The translations under genes and the position numbers were made by a program. The notes under the pieces were generated by a model. The model saw only the letters and a list, made by a program, of their open reading frames with translations. It ran no database searches and was not told where the DNA came from. 64,000 bases of DNA from Synechococcales cyanobacterium S06 (lineage in GTDB: Bacteria > Cyanobacteriota > Cyanobacteriia > Cyanobacteriales > JAABRE01): contig JAABRE010000005.1 of NCBI GenBank assembly GCA_011391125.1, positions 38,417 to 102,416 on the forward strand, in the 5' to 3' direction. This document shows positions 46,710-55,288 of the stretch, one piece after another. Each line of letters starts with the position of its first letter. Within the stretch, counting starts at the first letter, position 1.

Positions 46710-47045
46710 ATGAGAAAACTATTTCTGTCTTTAGTTATGGCTGCTGCGATTGCCTTATTTAGTGTCAACCCAGTTTGGGCAGGGGATTTGGCCAATGGAG
46801 CTAAGGTTTTTACCGCTAATTGTGCTTCTTGTCATGCTGGTGGTAAAAATTTGGTTAATGCTCAAAAAACGCTTTCTAAAGCTGATTTAGAAAAATATGA
46901 TATGTATGACTTGGAGAAAATTAAAACCCAAATAAACAATGGCAAAATGGCAATGCCTTCTTTTAAGGGCCGTTTAACCGATGCTCAAATTGATGACGTG
47001 GCTAATTATGTTTTAGGCAGCGCTGACAAAGGTTGGGTAAAATAA
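46710..47045 (+). CDS. petJ: Cytochrome c6
   Basis: Cytochrome c6 carries electrons from cytochrome b6f to photosystem I (or to cytochrome oxidase) in the thylakoid lumen, mainly when copper is scarce. The 111-residue precursor has a signal peptide ending VNPVWA. Heme attachment is at CASCH (Cys38, Cys41, His42) and the axial Met is in MAMPSF (Met82). ATG at 46710 has AAGGA 9 nt upstream; a TTG two codons before it is not needed. The next gene encodes a BlaI-type regulator. Confidence 0.97.
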   Translation: MRKLFLSLVMAAAIALFSVNPVWAGDLANGAKVFTANCASCHAGGKNLVNAQKTLSKADLEKYDMYDLEKIKTQINNGKMAMPSFKGRLTDAQIDDVANYVLGSADKGWVK

Positions 47046-47073
47046 ATAATTGACAATTGATCATTGACAATGG

Positions 47074-47126
47074 ATAACTAATAATTAATTTTTAGCTTAA
47101 TTAGCTAAAAATTAATTATTAGTTAT
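47074..47126. terminator. Long AT-rich hairpin between petJ and the BlaI gene
   Basis: A 24-bp perfect stem (left arm 47074-47097, right arm 47103-47126) with a 5-nt loop follows the petJ stop and is followed by ATTTATTTTAC. It should terminate petJ transcripts. As a large palindrome next to a dimeric winged-helix regulator, it could also be a binding site. Confidence 0.65.
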
Positions 47127-47156
47127 TTATTTTACTTATTAAAGATTAATTTATCT

Positions 47157-47582
47157 ATGTCTGCTTTACCGAATTATCGTCCGCAAAAATTATCCCTTGG
47201 TCCTTTAGAAACTGAAATCTTAGAAATAGTTTGGCAACTAAATTTGGTTACGGTAAAAGATGTACACGATCGCATTTTAGCGGATCCAGATCGAGAATTG
47301 GCCTATACTTCTGTTACCACAGTTTTAAAAAGATTAACGGTTAAAGGTTGGTTAAATTGTGACAAAAAAGGGCGAATTTATGTGTGGACTCCCTTAGTTT
47401 CTAAACAAGAAGCTCAAGCCATTAATTCCTATCAAAAATTACAGGAATTTTTAGCGATTAGTAATCCTGATATAGTCGCTTCTTTTGCTCAAGATATTGA
47501 TAGTAATACCTTAGAAAAATTAACAGAAATAACTAATATTTTGACAAGTTATTCTCAAACAAAAATGATTAACAAAAAATAG
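47157..47582 (+). CDS. petR: BlaI/MecI-family regulator, PetR candidate
   Basis: The 141-residue winged-helix protein has LGPLETEILEIVWQLNLVTVKDVHDRIL, then LAYTSVTTVLKRLTVKGWL and the wing GRIYVWTPL. BlaI/CopY-type repressors are released by proteolysis. In Synechocystis the BlaI-type PetR with the protease PetP switches plastocyanin and cytochrome c6 by copper. The position directly behind petJ makes this a PetR candidate. No protease partner gene is adjacent, as the next gene lies on the other strand, so PetP would have to be elsewhere. Confidence 0.8.
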   Translation: MSALPNYRPQKLSLGPLETEILEIVWQLNLVTVKDVHDRILADPDRELAYTSVTTVLKRLTVKGWLNCDKKGRIYVWTPLVSKQEAQAINSYQKLQEFLAISNPDIVASFAQDIDSNTLEKLTEITNILTSYSQTKMINKK

Positions 47583-47584
47583 TA

Positions 47585-48166
47585 TTAACCATTTACTGTC
47601 AAAGCTTCCTTTAATTTTACATACAAATTAGAATGATCAGAGGGCGGTTTAAATTTATCAATGGAACTAGCCTTAAATTGTTTGGCAATTAAAGCTAATT
47701 TATCCTGTTTTTCTTCTCGAAATTCTTGGGTAACAGCTTCTAAAATTGTGGGATTTTCAGGGCTTATTGTCGAATCTTTTTCCGCCGTAAAATTGTCAAC
47801 TTCTGCACTTAAAGAAGCGGGTAAATATAACTTTTCTTGATGTTGTTTACTCCCATAAGAAGAATAGGCAAAAGAAGCTAAATAACGGGGTAATTTACGG
47901 CAAATTAACCGTTCAAATTCATGGTTAAAATGAAAAGTAGGAGCACCTTTTCTTGACCAAAAATTAAGAATTTGCTCCACAGAAACCGCTTTATAACGTC
48001 CTTGATACAAAGCTTCAACAACGGCTAAACGTACCCAAAGAGGATGATATTTTTTGCTCCAATAACCAATCAATTGTTGGGCGGTATATCCCCTTAACTC
48101 AAAGCCATAATGATTGAGCAATTCTTCTGTTTGGGCGATGGCTGACTCGTAATTTTGTTGTGTCAT
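47585..48166 (-). CDS. Conserved cyanobacterial hypothetical protein
   Basis: The 193-residue protein has a helical N-terminal domain with AQQLIGYWSKKYHPLWVRLAVVEALYQGRYKAVSVEQILNFW, which has the look of a DnaD-like or winged-helix module (tentative). A variable acidic linker follows, and then a C-terminal KLKEAL helix. There are no cysteines, signal peptide or membrane segments. It converges on the BlaI gene with only 2 nt between stop codons. No named function. Confidence 0.75.
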   Translation of the reverse strand: MTQQNYESAIAQTEELLNHYGFELRGYTAQQLIGYWSKKYHPLWVRLAVVEALYQGRYKAVSVEQILNFWSRKGAPTFHFNHEFERLICRKLPRYLASFAYSSYGSKQHQEKLYLPASLSAEVDNFTAEKDSTISPENPTILEAVTQEFREEKQDKLALIAKQFKASSIDKFKPPSDHSNLYVKLKEALTVNG

Positions 48167-48271
48167 TCAACTTTAACCAGACTTCACATTGATATACTAA
48201 ATTTGAGTTTAAGCTATTTTAAACTTTTTAGCCTGATTAAACTCAACTAAACCTCGCATTTTTCTGAAAAA

Positions 48272-49147
48272 ATGAGCCAAAAATTAGCTTTTCTCGGATT
48301 AGGTGTCATGGGAGCGCCCATGGCTGCCAATTTAGTCAAAAATGGTTTCCCCGTCACGGGCTGGAATCGCACCCCACATCGCCCCCATGTTCAAAGTTCC
48401 GAAAATGCCGGAGTTAAGGTGGTATCTTCCCTTGAGGCTGCCGTTGCTTCTGCTGACATTATTTTTACCTGTTTGGGGGATACGGACGACGTGGAAGAAG
48501 TGATTTTAGGATCAGTGGTTAAATATGCTCAAAGAAACGCTTTAATTGTCGATTTTAGCACCATTGGCAGCAAAACAGCAAAAACCATTGGTATCCAGCT
48601 AAAAAACCATCATTTACGCTTCTTAGATGCCCCTGTTTCCGGCGGCGATCTGGGTGCAAAAGGGGGGACTTTAACTATCATGGTAGGCGGCGAATCAAGG
48701 GATTTTCAAGAGGGTTTACCTTATTTTCAAGCAATGGGACAAAATATAACTCACTGCGGAGATGTGGGTAGTGGTCAAGCTGTCAAAATGTGCAATCAAG
48801 TTTTAGCCGCCCTTCACATGGTGGGTTTGTGCGAAGCCATCAAAATGGCTGAACAACAGGGGATTGATCCCAATTTAATGATACAGGTTTGTAGCACGGG
48901 AGCGGCTGGTTCTTGGGCTTTAACAAATTTAGGACCAAAAATTACTAATTCTGACTTTGCTCCGGGGTTTATGATTAAGCATATTCTCAAGGATTTAAGA
49001 ATAGTAAAAGAAATTGATCAGCAAAATTTACCGGGGATAGAATTAGCGGATAAACTATTTAAAATTGCGGCGGAATTAGAAGCAGGAAATGTTAAATTTG
49101 ATGGTACACAGGCCATGTTTAAATCCTATCAAATAAAGGACAATTAA
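48272..49147 (+). CDS. NAD(P)-dependent 3-hydroxyisobutyrate dehydrogenase family oxidoreductase
   Basis: The 291-residue enzyme has the Rossmann start FLGLGVMGAPMAANLVKNGFPVTGWNR, with NRT favouring NADP. Other markers are FLDAPVSGGDLGAKGGTLTIMVGG, CGDVGSGQAVKMCNQ with the catalytic Lys, and FAPGFMIKHILKDLRI. The family covers beta-hydroxyacid dehydrogenases and succinic-semialdehyde/glyoxylate reductases. Cyanobacterial members may reduce succinic semialdehyde or glyoxylate; the substrate here is not fixed by sequence. Confidence 0.92.
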   Translation: MSQKLAFLGLGVMGAPMAANLVKNGFPVTGWNRTPHRPHVQSSENAGVKVVSSLEAAVASADIIFTCLGDTDDVEEVILGSVVKYAQRNALIVDFSTIGSKTAKTIGIQLKNHHLRFLDAPVSGGDLGAKGGTLTIMVGGESRDFQEGLPYFQAMGQNITHCGDVGSGQAVKMCNQVLAALHMVGLCEAIKMAEQQGIDPNLMIQVCSTGAAGSWALTNLGPKITNSDFAPGFMIKHILKDLRIVKEIDQQNLPGIELADKLFKIAAELEAGNVKFDGTQAMFKSYQIKDN

Positions 49148-49235
49148 CCATTAGTCTTTTTACACTTGATCAGCTTACAACTTGAAGTTATTGATCAAGA
49201 AATATCTCGCTTTTTTTACCTCTTCCCTCTTACCT

Positions 49236-49451
49236 AGGGTTTACGGAAAAAAGCTGACAGCTATGTAGATCAAGACTTGCAAGTTGGTGGGACTTGAATT
49301 AAGTGCAAGGATGTCAACAAATAATAGTAAAAAACCTTACATTTACGGGGATTAATCAAGATTTTTGCTCGTCAAAAGACCCGGTCAAACTATCAACTAT
49401 CAACTATCAACTATCAACTCGCCCTCACCAGCCATTTATTCAGCAAACCCT
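49236..49451 (+). mobile_element. MITE family A, copy 3 (216 bp)
   Basis: Same orientation and near-identical sequence to copy 1, with one extra ATCAACT unit. The flanks ACCT (49232-49235 and 49452-49455) are a 4-bp direct repeat. It has inserted into a heptamer tract of TCTTACC/TATTACC type, which continues on both sides (49216-49235 and 49452-49483). Confidence 0.88.
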
Positions 49452-49530
49452 ACCTATTACCTCTTCCCTCTTACCTCCTACCAAATTAAAATGCTATCCT
49501 AGGGGATAAGATATTCTCGCGGAGATTGAT

Positions 49531-50667
49531 ATGGTAGCAAGCCCAGAAAGGACACAATCAGCAACTACCAATGTTGCCGGAACAGACCGAGTAGCGGTTT
49601 TATTAATGGGATATGGCGAAGTGGAAAGCTATGAAGACTTTGCCAATTACAATGAGCAAGCTTTGCAATTATTAACCGCCAAATTTGCTCCTGTGCCCAC
49701 ATGGATTTATCCCACCTTAGCCAAAGTTTTGGCCATTTTTGATCTCCATGAATGGGGACATCAACATAATAATTTTATTTCCCCCCATAATAAAATTTTT
49801 GAAGCACAAAGGGAAGGAATTGAACAGGAATTAAAGAAAACTTGGGGAGACAAAATTAAAGTTTTCAAAGCATTTAATTTCTGTGCACCCTTTTTACCTG
49901 ATCAAGTTTTAAGCCAAATAAAAGAGGAAGGTTTTGATAAATTATTGATCTATCCTTTATTAGTTGTCGATTCAATTTTTACCAGTGGAATTGCCGTTGA
50001 ACAGGTGAATAATGGGCTGACCAAATTAGCAGAAGGAGACGAACATTGGCTTAAATCTTCCCGTTATATTCCCTCCTTTTATAACGAGCCCGAATATATC
50101 AATTTACTGGCCAATATGGTGGAGCAAAAAATAGCCTCTGAGTTAAAAGAATCCTATTTACCTTCACAAATTGGTATCGTTTTAATGAACCATGGTTGCC
50201 CCCATAAAGCCAAAGGTTTTACTTCCGGAATTGAGGAAAGTCAGGCACTTTATGACTTAGTTAGGGAAAAATTAATTAATAAATATCCCTTAATTTCTGT
50301 GGGTTGGTTAAATCATGATACTCCCTTGATTGATTGGACTCAACCTAACGCAGAATTAGCCGCACAAAATATCATTGATTTAGGCGCAAAAGCTGTTATG
50401 ATGATGCCCATTGGTTTCGCGACGGAAAATCACGAAACTTTGTTGGATGTGGAACATATTATTCACCATTTACAACATCGTAATAGTCAAGTTAAATTTG
50501 TGCAGATGAATTGTGTTAATGATGATGCCGAATTTTTGGCCATGGCTGCGAGTTGGGCTCACCCACAAATTGAGGCTTTATTATCAGAAACTGGTGCAAT
50601 AGTTAACCTAAATTTAGCTAATCATCACCATCATCACGATCATGATCATCACCATCATCACCATTAA
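49531..50667 (+). CDS. Ferrochelatase-superfamily protein with C-terminal His tail
   Basis: The 378-residue protein follows the HemH fold: VAVLLMGYGEVESYEDF at the start, KVFKAFNFCAPFLPDQVL, KLLIYPLLVVDSIFTSG, and GIVLMNHGCPHKAKGFTSG and MMMPIGFATENHETLLDVE toward the end (the His and Glu positions of chelatases are present). It lacks the membrane-anchored CAB-type tail of standard cyanobacterial ferrochelatase. Instead it ends in a stretch with about 11 His and 2 Asp (residues 363-378). Metal delivery to a tetrapyrrole other than heme, or metal storage, is possible. GGAG lies 9 nt before the ATG. Confidence 0.82.
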   Translation: MVASPERTQSATTNVAGTDRVAVLLMGYGEVESYEDFANYNEQALQLLTAKFAPVPTWIYPTLAKVLAIFDLHEWGHQHNNFISPHNKIFEAQREGIEQELKKTWGDKIKVFKAFNFCAPFLPDQVLSQIKEEGFDKLLIYPLLVVDSIFTSGIAVEQVNNGLTKLAEGDEHWLKSSRYIPSFYNEPEYINLLANMVEQKIASELKESYLPSQIGIVLMNHGCPHKAKGFTSGIEESQALYDLVREKLINKYPLISVGWLNHDTPLIDWTQPNAELAAQNIIDLGAKAVMMMPIGFATENHETLLDVEHIIHHLQHRNSQVKFVQMNCVNDDAEFLAMAASWAHPQIEALLSETGAIVNLNLANHHHHHDHDHHHHHH

Positions 50668-50672
50668 TTAAT

Positions 50673-50800
50673 TATAGTAATTCCCAATAAAAATCAAACA
50701 AAAGTTTTTAGTTTGTTGTTGGACTTTAGTCCTAAGAAGCGCTAAAGCGCAACTACGAACCTATTTTTCAATTGTTCTAATCTTAATGGGAATTACTATA
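50673..50800. mobile_element. MITE family B, copy 1 (128 bp)
   Basis: TATAGTAATTCC at the left and GGAATTACTATA at the right are exact 12-bp inverted ends. The interior holds GCGCTAAAGCGCAAC and TTGGACTTTAGTCCTAAG, which folds on itself. A second 128-bp copy in opposite orientation is at 60012-60139. No coding frame. Confidence 0.85.
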
Positions 50801-50879
50801 TAAATGGGTGGGTAAAAGGGCCTGAATATTCTTGATTTGATAACAAGATTTTTCGCCATTTTACCCACTTTACAATTTA

Positions 50880-51524
50880 CTAATAATTTTCTAAAAGAGT
50901 TTCGCTTAATTTTTCGGCAATACCTTCAATCCAATTTTCATCTTTTTTCGTATAACTACGGGGAGCATTTGCACCTAATATTAAAACGCCGTTTTTGCCT
51001 AATGGTTGACAAATTATTCCTTGAGTATTTTTGGGAAGATAATCAAATTCGATTCGGCCAGGATACAGTTTTAAATCCACTAAATAAACGGGTTTTCCTG
51101 TGTCTAAAACCCGTTTGACAATTGCTCCTGGTTTAACTTGGGAGTTAGTTCCTAAGATTCCCCGACGCAAAATGGTTTTACCTTGATAATAAATAACTAA
51201 AGAGCGGGTAACTGTATTAGTTAAAAGTAAGCGACTCGCCCAAGCTAGTTCTTTTTTTGTATTTTCTGGTAACGTTTCCGCTATTTCTAATCCCTCTTGA
51301 CCAATTAATTCGACAGTATCTGGCGGTAAAGATTGGACTTGTTGCCATAAAATTGTCACCAAAATTAACACGGCACTTTCAATGATGGCGATGGCATCAC
51401 CCCGCGCTTGGGAATCGGTAATATTGAGATTAGTTAAACGATTTACCATTAATAATAATCCCCCTAAAATGCCGACACTCAGGGGTAAAAACCTTAAGAT
51501 TGAACTTCCGTTCGATTTGTTCAT
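50880..51524 (-). CDS. CCB2/CCB4 family cofactor assembly protein
   Basis: The 214-residue protein has two hydrophobic N-terminal segments (about 8-28 and 42-62) and a soluble domain with LPPDTVELIGQEGLEIAETLP, SRLLLTNTVTRSLVIYY and GIICQPLGKNGVLILGAN. This is the CCB2/CCB4 family (cofactor assembly of complex C subunit B), which in chloroplasts attaches heme ci to cytochrome b6. It is probably a thylakoid-membrane protein that matures cytochrome b6f. Neighbouring rpaB is on the same strand, separated by 84 nt. Confidence 0.85.
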   Translation of the reverse strand: MNKSNGSSILRFLPLSVGILGGLLLMVNRLTNLNITDSQARGDAIAIIESAVLILVTILWQQVQSLPPDTVELIGQEGLEIAETLPENTKKELAWASRLLLTNTVTRSLVIYYQGKTILRRGILGTNSQVKPGAIVKRVLDTGKPVYLVDLKLYPGRIEFDYLPKNTQGIICQPLGKNGVLILGANAPRSYTKKDENWIEGIAEKLSETLLENY

Positions 51525-51608
51525 AAATATTAATTAACAATTAAAAACATTTTTAGTTGACAATTGAAGCTTGTTATAAAAACTATCAACTATCAACTAT
51601 TAACTATT

Positions 51609-52337
51609 TTAGTCGTCTCCTAATTCTAAAATACGCTGAAAGAGATAGCCTGTTCCTCTAGCAGTGAGGATTAACTCAGGATTTGAGGGATCTTGCTCTA
51701 ATTTAGCACGTAAACGGGAAATATGAACATCTACGACCCTTGTGTCAACATGACGCTCTGGAGTATAACCCCAAACTTCCTGTAAAATTTCTGAGCGAGA
51801 AAAAGCTTCGCCAGACTTACTAACCAATAATTCTAAAAGACTAAATTCCATTCCCGTTAAACGGATACGCTCGTCTCCTTTATAGACTTGGCGTTTGTTT
51901 GTATCAATTTTTATAGCTGCAATTGAAATAACTCCCGAACTCGGAATACCCGAAGCTCCTGTTTTTTCCACTCGACGCAATACTGACCTGATTCTTGCTT
52001 CTAATTCCTTGGGGGAAAATGGTTTGACGACGTAATCGTCAGCTCCTAATTCTAACCCCGTGATGCGATCGGCAACGTCCCCCAATGCGGTTAGCATAAT
52101 AATGGGAATGTCTGACTCTTTGCGCAATTCCTGACAGACTCCGTAACCGTCTAATTTGGGCATCATTACGTCTAATACGACCAAATCAGGTTCAGTAGTG
52201 CGGAATATTTCTAAGGCTTCTTCTCCGTCAGCTGCGGTAACAACGTCATAACCAATCATGGATAGACGAGTTTCTAGGATTCTTCTAATACTCGCTTCGT
52301 CATCAACGACGAGGATTTTTTCTTTATTGGCTTCCAA
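51609..52337 (-). CDS. rpaB: Response regulator RpaB (OmpR type)
   Basis: RpaB is the essential cyanobacterial and plastid regulator (Ycf27) that holds high-light genes such as psbA and hli in check by binding HLR1 sites. The 242-residue product has a receiver with Asp56 in VVLDVMMPKLDGYG and DYVVKPFSPKELEARI. The winged helix has EVWGYTPERHVDTRVVDVHISRLRAKLE and ARGTGYLF. The start is TTG at 52337, with GGAG 8 nt upstream; no ATG fits the family N-terminus. Its kinase, NblS/Hik33, is not in the window. Confidence 0.96.
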   Translation of the reverse strand: MEANKEKILVVDDEASIRRILETRLSMIGYDVVTAADGEEALEIFRTTEPDLVVLDVMMPKLDGYGVCQELRKESDIPIIMLTALGDVADRITGLELGADDYVVKPFSPKELEARIRSVLRRVEKTGASGIPSSGVISIAAIKIDTNKRQVYKGDERIRLTGMEFSLLELLVSKSGEAFSRSEILQEVWGYTPERHVDTRVVDVHISRLRAKLEQDPSNPELILTARGTGYLFQRILELGDD

Positions 52338-52470
52338 GTCTAATTCTCCTGATTTTTGGTTAATATGATCGAATATTAAGTTATTTTACGATATCTGTCT
52401 TAGTTATGGGCTATTGGTTATTGGTCAGAAAAATCCAAACTAATAACTAATAGTTAATAATTAGTAACAA

Positions 52471-53097
52471 TTAATGGGCAAAAATATCTTGGTAAAAGTT
52501 TAAATCTAGTTCCGCAAAAAGGGGAATACAATTAAAACATTTTTGGGCTAATTCCCAACGTTCTTCTCTTTTTAACATCTCAATTAATTTGTCTTTTACT
52601 GTTAGTAAATAGCGCACATCATTGGCCGCATAACTTAATTGTTTCTCCGACAAATTGACCGCATTTCCCCAGTCAGAGCATTGGGACGTTTTGTCTAATT
52701 CGATTTTTTCTAATTCTTGAACTAGGTTTTTTAACCCGTGACTTGAAGTGTAAGTTCGCGCTAGTTTACTGGCAATTTTGGTACAAAAAATTGGGTTAGT
52801 TTCTATTTCTAATTGGTAACTTAATTGGGCGACATCAAACCTAGCAAAGTGGAACACTTTAAGAATATTTTTGGCTTCCATTAATTGTTTTAAATTCGGA
52901 GCTTCCGTCTGTTTTTTTGCTATTTTTATCGCCGTCACGTAGCCGGAAGGATCACATAGTTGCACTAAACACAGGCGATCGCGTTGGGGAATTAAGCCCA
53001 TGGTTTCTGTGTCAATGGCGATCGCCTCAGCCGACAGATAACGGGTTAAGGTTTCGGGGGAAAGATCGCGATCGCAAACTTCAAAATTAGTTTCCAT
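52471..53097 (-). CDS. rnd: Ribonuclease D-like 3'-5' exonuclease
   Basis: The 208-residue protein is a DEDDy exonuclease: AIDTETMGL (motif I, Asp and Glu), VFHFARFDVAQL (motif II) and LSYAANDVRYLLTVKDKL (motif III with Asp and Tyr). It has only the exonuclease domain and lacks the HRDC domains of E. coli RNase D, as is usual in cyanobacteria. ATG at 53097 is chosen over a TTG three codons upstream. It likely trims the 3' ends of tRNA and small RNA. Single gene with an AT-rich leader. Confidence 0.92.
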   Translation of the reverse strand: METNFEVCDRDLSPETLTRYLSAEAIAIDTETMGLIPQRDRLCLVQLCDPSGYVTAIKIAKKQTEAPNLKQLMEAKNILKVFHFARFDVAQLSYQLEIETNPIFCTKIASKLARTYTSSHGLKNLVQELEKIELDKTSQCSDWGNAVNLSEKQLSYAANDVRYLLTVKDKLIEMLKREERWELAQKCFNCIPLFAELDLNFYQDIFAH

Positions 53098-53204
53098 AGT
53101 TAACAACCAGATAAAAGTAAGGCGATTTTACCATTAATTAGACCGATTTGTTAATTTTTAGGGCTTACTTTTAAACTTTTATTTTATGATCATCTTCTTA
53201 ATCC

Positions 53205-53678
53205 TTAATTGTTACGATTATCTTGATTTAGTTTGCGAATGAGCCAATAACTCAGAGACAGTGCGACACAAGCAAAACCCAGGGCAATTAAATCTATTTT
53301 TTCGTATTCTTTGGGGTTAAAAATGATAATTTTGCGGGCGATGGCAATAATGGCTGTAACAACAACCAATTCCACTTGAACAATATGTTTTTTCAGATAA
53401 GCAGTAATATTTTCTAGGAGTTCAAGGGCAATTAAAACATTAAGAAATAGTCCAAAAATTTCGATTAAAGTTTTATTAAAAAAACCAATAGGATGGGTAG
53501 TAAATAAATCTTTAATCAAAATAAGAACTAAATCAAATAATGAAACAATAATAACAATAATTAAAGCGATTGATAATAGTTTAGAAACTATATTTTCTAT
53601 AGAATGAATGCCATGTAAAAAGTTATCATCACTAAAAAAGTGCTTAATTTTGGCTAATAAATTATCGTTTTTTTTCAT
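53205..53678 (-). CDS. PsiE-family membrane protein
   Basis: The 157-residue protein has four hydrophobic helices (about 30-52, 68-85, 98-115, 128-148). The phrases IALELLENITAYLKKHIVQVELVVVTAIIAIARKII and LALGFACVALSLSYWLIRK (here LIALGFA) match the phosphate-starvation-inducible PsiE family. Function unknown. It directly follows the antiporter gene (60 nt) on the same strand and may be part of an ion-transport group. Confidence 0.85.
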   Translation of the reverse strand: MKKNDNLLAKIKHFFSDDNFLHGIHSIENIVSKLLSIALIIVIIVSLFDLVLILIKDLFTTHPIGFFNKTLIEIFGLFLNVLIALELLENITAYLKKHIVQVELVVVTAIIAIARKIIIFNPKEYEKIDLIALGFACVALSLSYWLIRKLNQDNRNN

Positions 53679-53737
53679 AGTTGTGTGAATTCAAGAAATT
53701 GAAAGTAGTGACAAATATAATTTGCCACTATTTTAGA

Positions 53738-55090
53738 TTAATTACTATCAGTAGTTAATTGTTTAGCCGGGTTTTTAAAAGCAAAACGAAGCAAAGGAGG
53801 TGCGATAAAAGTAGTGATAATTACCATCACAATGATAGCGGCTTCCAAGGGCTTGTCTAATACACCACTAGCCGAACCAATACCCGCAAAAACTAATCCA
53901 ACTTCACCCCGTGGAATCATGCCAAAGCCAATAGCAAGTCGGTTAAGCTGTTCTTTTCCTGAAACTGACCAACCTGTAATGGTTTTTCCAATAATAGCAA
54001 CTACGATTAAAAAGGTAGCAATAATTAATCCTTCGCGATTTTCGACTATGAAAGGATTTAAAACACTTAAATCTGTTTTTGCTCCTACAGTAACAAAAAA
54101 GATTGGCACTAAAATATCGGCAATGGGAATTATTTGTTTATCTAACTCTTTGCGTTTATCCGTTTCATCTAATACTAAACCAGCAGCAAATGCGCCTAAA
54201 ATTGCTTCTAAATGAATGGCATTAGCCAAAAATGCCATTAAAAAAGCGAAAATAAGAGCCGGAATTACTAATTGCCCTCTAGTTTGTAATTTATCAGAAA
54301 TAGTGACAAAAGATTGGTTAAAAAATTGTCCTAAAAAGATCGAACCAAGTAAGAAAACTGAAGCACTAATAATGAGATAAATTAAATTCATGACATCAAT
54401 TTCACCGGTTTTAGCCAGACTAGCTACCACCGCTAAAACGATAATCCCTAAAACATCATCAATTACCGCCGCTCCCACAATAATTTGGCCTTCTCTTGAC
54501 TTTAAATATCCTAATTCTGACAACACTTTTGAGGTAATTCCTATACTCGTAGCAGTAAGGGCTGCACCAGCAAAAATAGCGGGAATTGTGGGAACATGGA
54601 ATAGCAAAATTAGGCCAATTGTACCAGCAGCAAAAGGAGCAATTACACCAACAACAGCTACAATTGCTGCTTGATAACCGACTTTTTGTAATTCCCTTAA
54701 ATCCGATTCTAAACCTATTTCAAATAAGAGAATAATTACCCCTAATTCAGACAGTATAGAAACCGCTTCACTTTGACTGGCAAAAATCTGATTAATTGCT
54801 TCGGGATTAAGATTATTAATCTTTTCTAATAATTGCATAACTAAGGAGTCAGAAGCTACGGCTCCTCCTTCGGGAAATACCAGTAAATGTAAGGCTGAAG
54901 CTCCGATAATTACACCACCGACTAATTCACCTAAAACCGGTGGTAAATCGAGCTTTTTCGATAACTCACCACCTATTTTACTGGCTAAATAAATGACAAC
55001 TAAACTGAGTAAAACTCCAGTTAAAACTATGGGAGCATTTTCTGCTTCGGTGGTCGCTAATAAGGGCGAAAAATTGGAAAATATGGACAT
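53738..55090 (-). CDS. nhaS3: CPA2-family Na+/H+ antiporter (NhaS3-like)
   Basis: The 450-residue protein has about 12 membrane helices. Conserved points are KIGGELSKKLDLPPVLGELVGGVIIG at the start, the ion-binding AAVIDDVLGIIVLAV (Asp-Asp), LGAFAAGLVLDET and a C-terminal GFGMIPRGEVGLVFAGIG. Closest by pattern to NhaS3 of Synechocystis, which sits in the thylakoid membrane and exchanges Na+ for H+. It lies downstream of bicA on the same strand, across a hairpin, and upstream of the PsiE gene. A Na+ gradient is what BicA needs. Confidence 0.9.
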   Translation of the reverse strand: MSIFSNFSPLLATTEAENAPIVLTGVLLSLVVIYLASKIGGELSKKLDLPPVLGELVGGVIIGASALHLLVFPEGGAVASDSLVMQLLEKINNLNPEAINQIFASQSEAVSILSELGVIILLFEIGLESDLRELQKVGYQAAIVAVVGVIAPFAAGTIGLILLFHVPTIPAIFAGAALTATSIGITSKVLSELGYLKSREGQIIVGAAVIDDVLGIIVLAVVASLAKTGEIDVMNLIYLIISASVFLLGSIFLGQFFNQSFVTISDKLQTRGQLVIPALIFAFLMAFLANAIHLEAILGAFAAGLVLDETDKRKELDKQIIPIADILVPIFFVTVGAKTDLSVLNPFIVENREGLIIATFLIVVAIIGKTITGWSVSGKEQLNRLAIGFGMIPRGEVGLVFAGIGSASGVLDKPLEAAIIVMVIITTFIAPPLLRFAFKNPAKQLTTDSN

Positions 55091-55231
55091 AAATTTATCC
55101 TTAATTAAAAGTTATTTTGGTTGAGACCAATTTCTTCGGTAATATTCAAATCAGAAAGCCGATTTTTAGAACTTTTGTCAGTTGCAATCATTGTTATTTT
55201 ATCACCAACTAGACTCTTGAGCCAATCTATC

Positions 55232-55258
55232 AATAAAGTGAGTTTAACTCACCTTATT
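55232..55258 (-). terminator. Hairpin between bicA and nhaS3
   Basis: AATAAAGTGAGTT and AACTCACCTTATT form a 13-bp stem with one mismatch and a very small loop, 30 nt after the bicA stop. It may end part of the bicA transcripts. Confidence 0.5.
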
Positions 55259-55288
55259 TTGATAGTTAAAAACCATGATTTGTTCTGT

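Noticed and set aside
49303..49509. Plus-strand frame of 68 codons
   Set aside because: Entirely inside MITE A copy 3 and the flanking heptamers.
53814..54215. Plus-strand frame of 133 codons inside the antiporter gene
   Set aside because: Antisense of a membrane protein with an intact family pattern; the low-complexity I/P/T/K translation is typical of a shadow.
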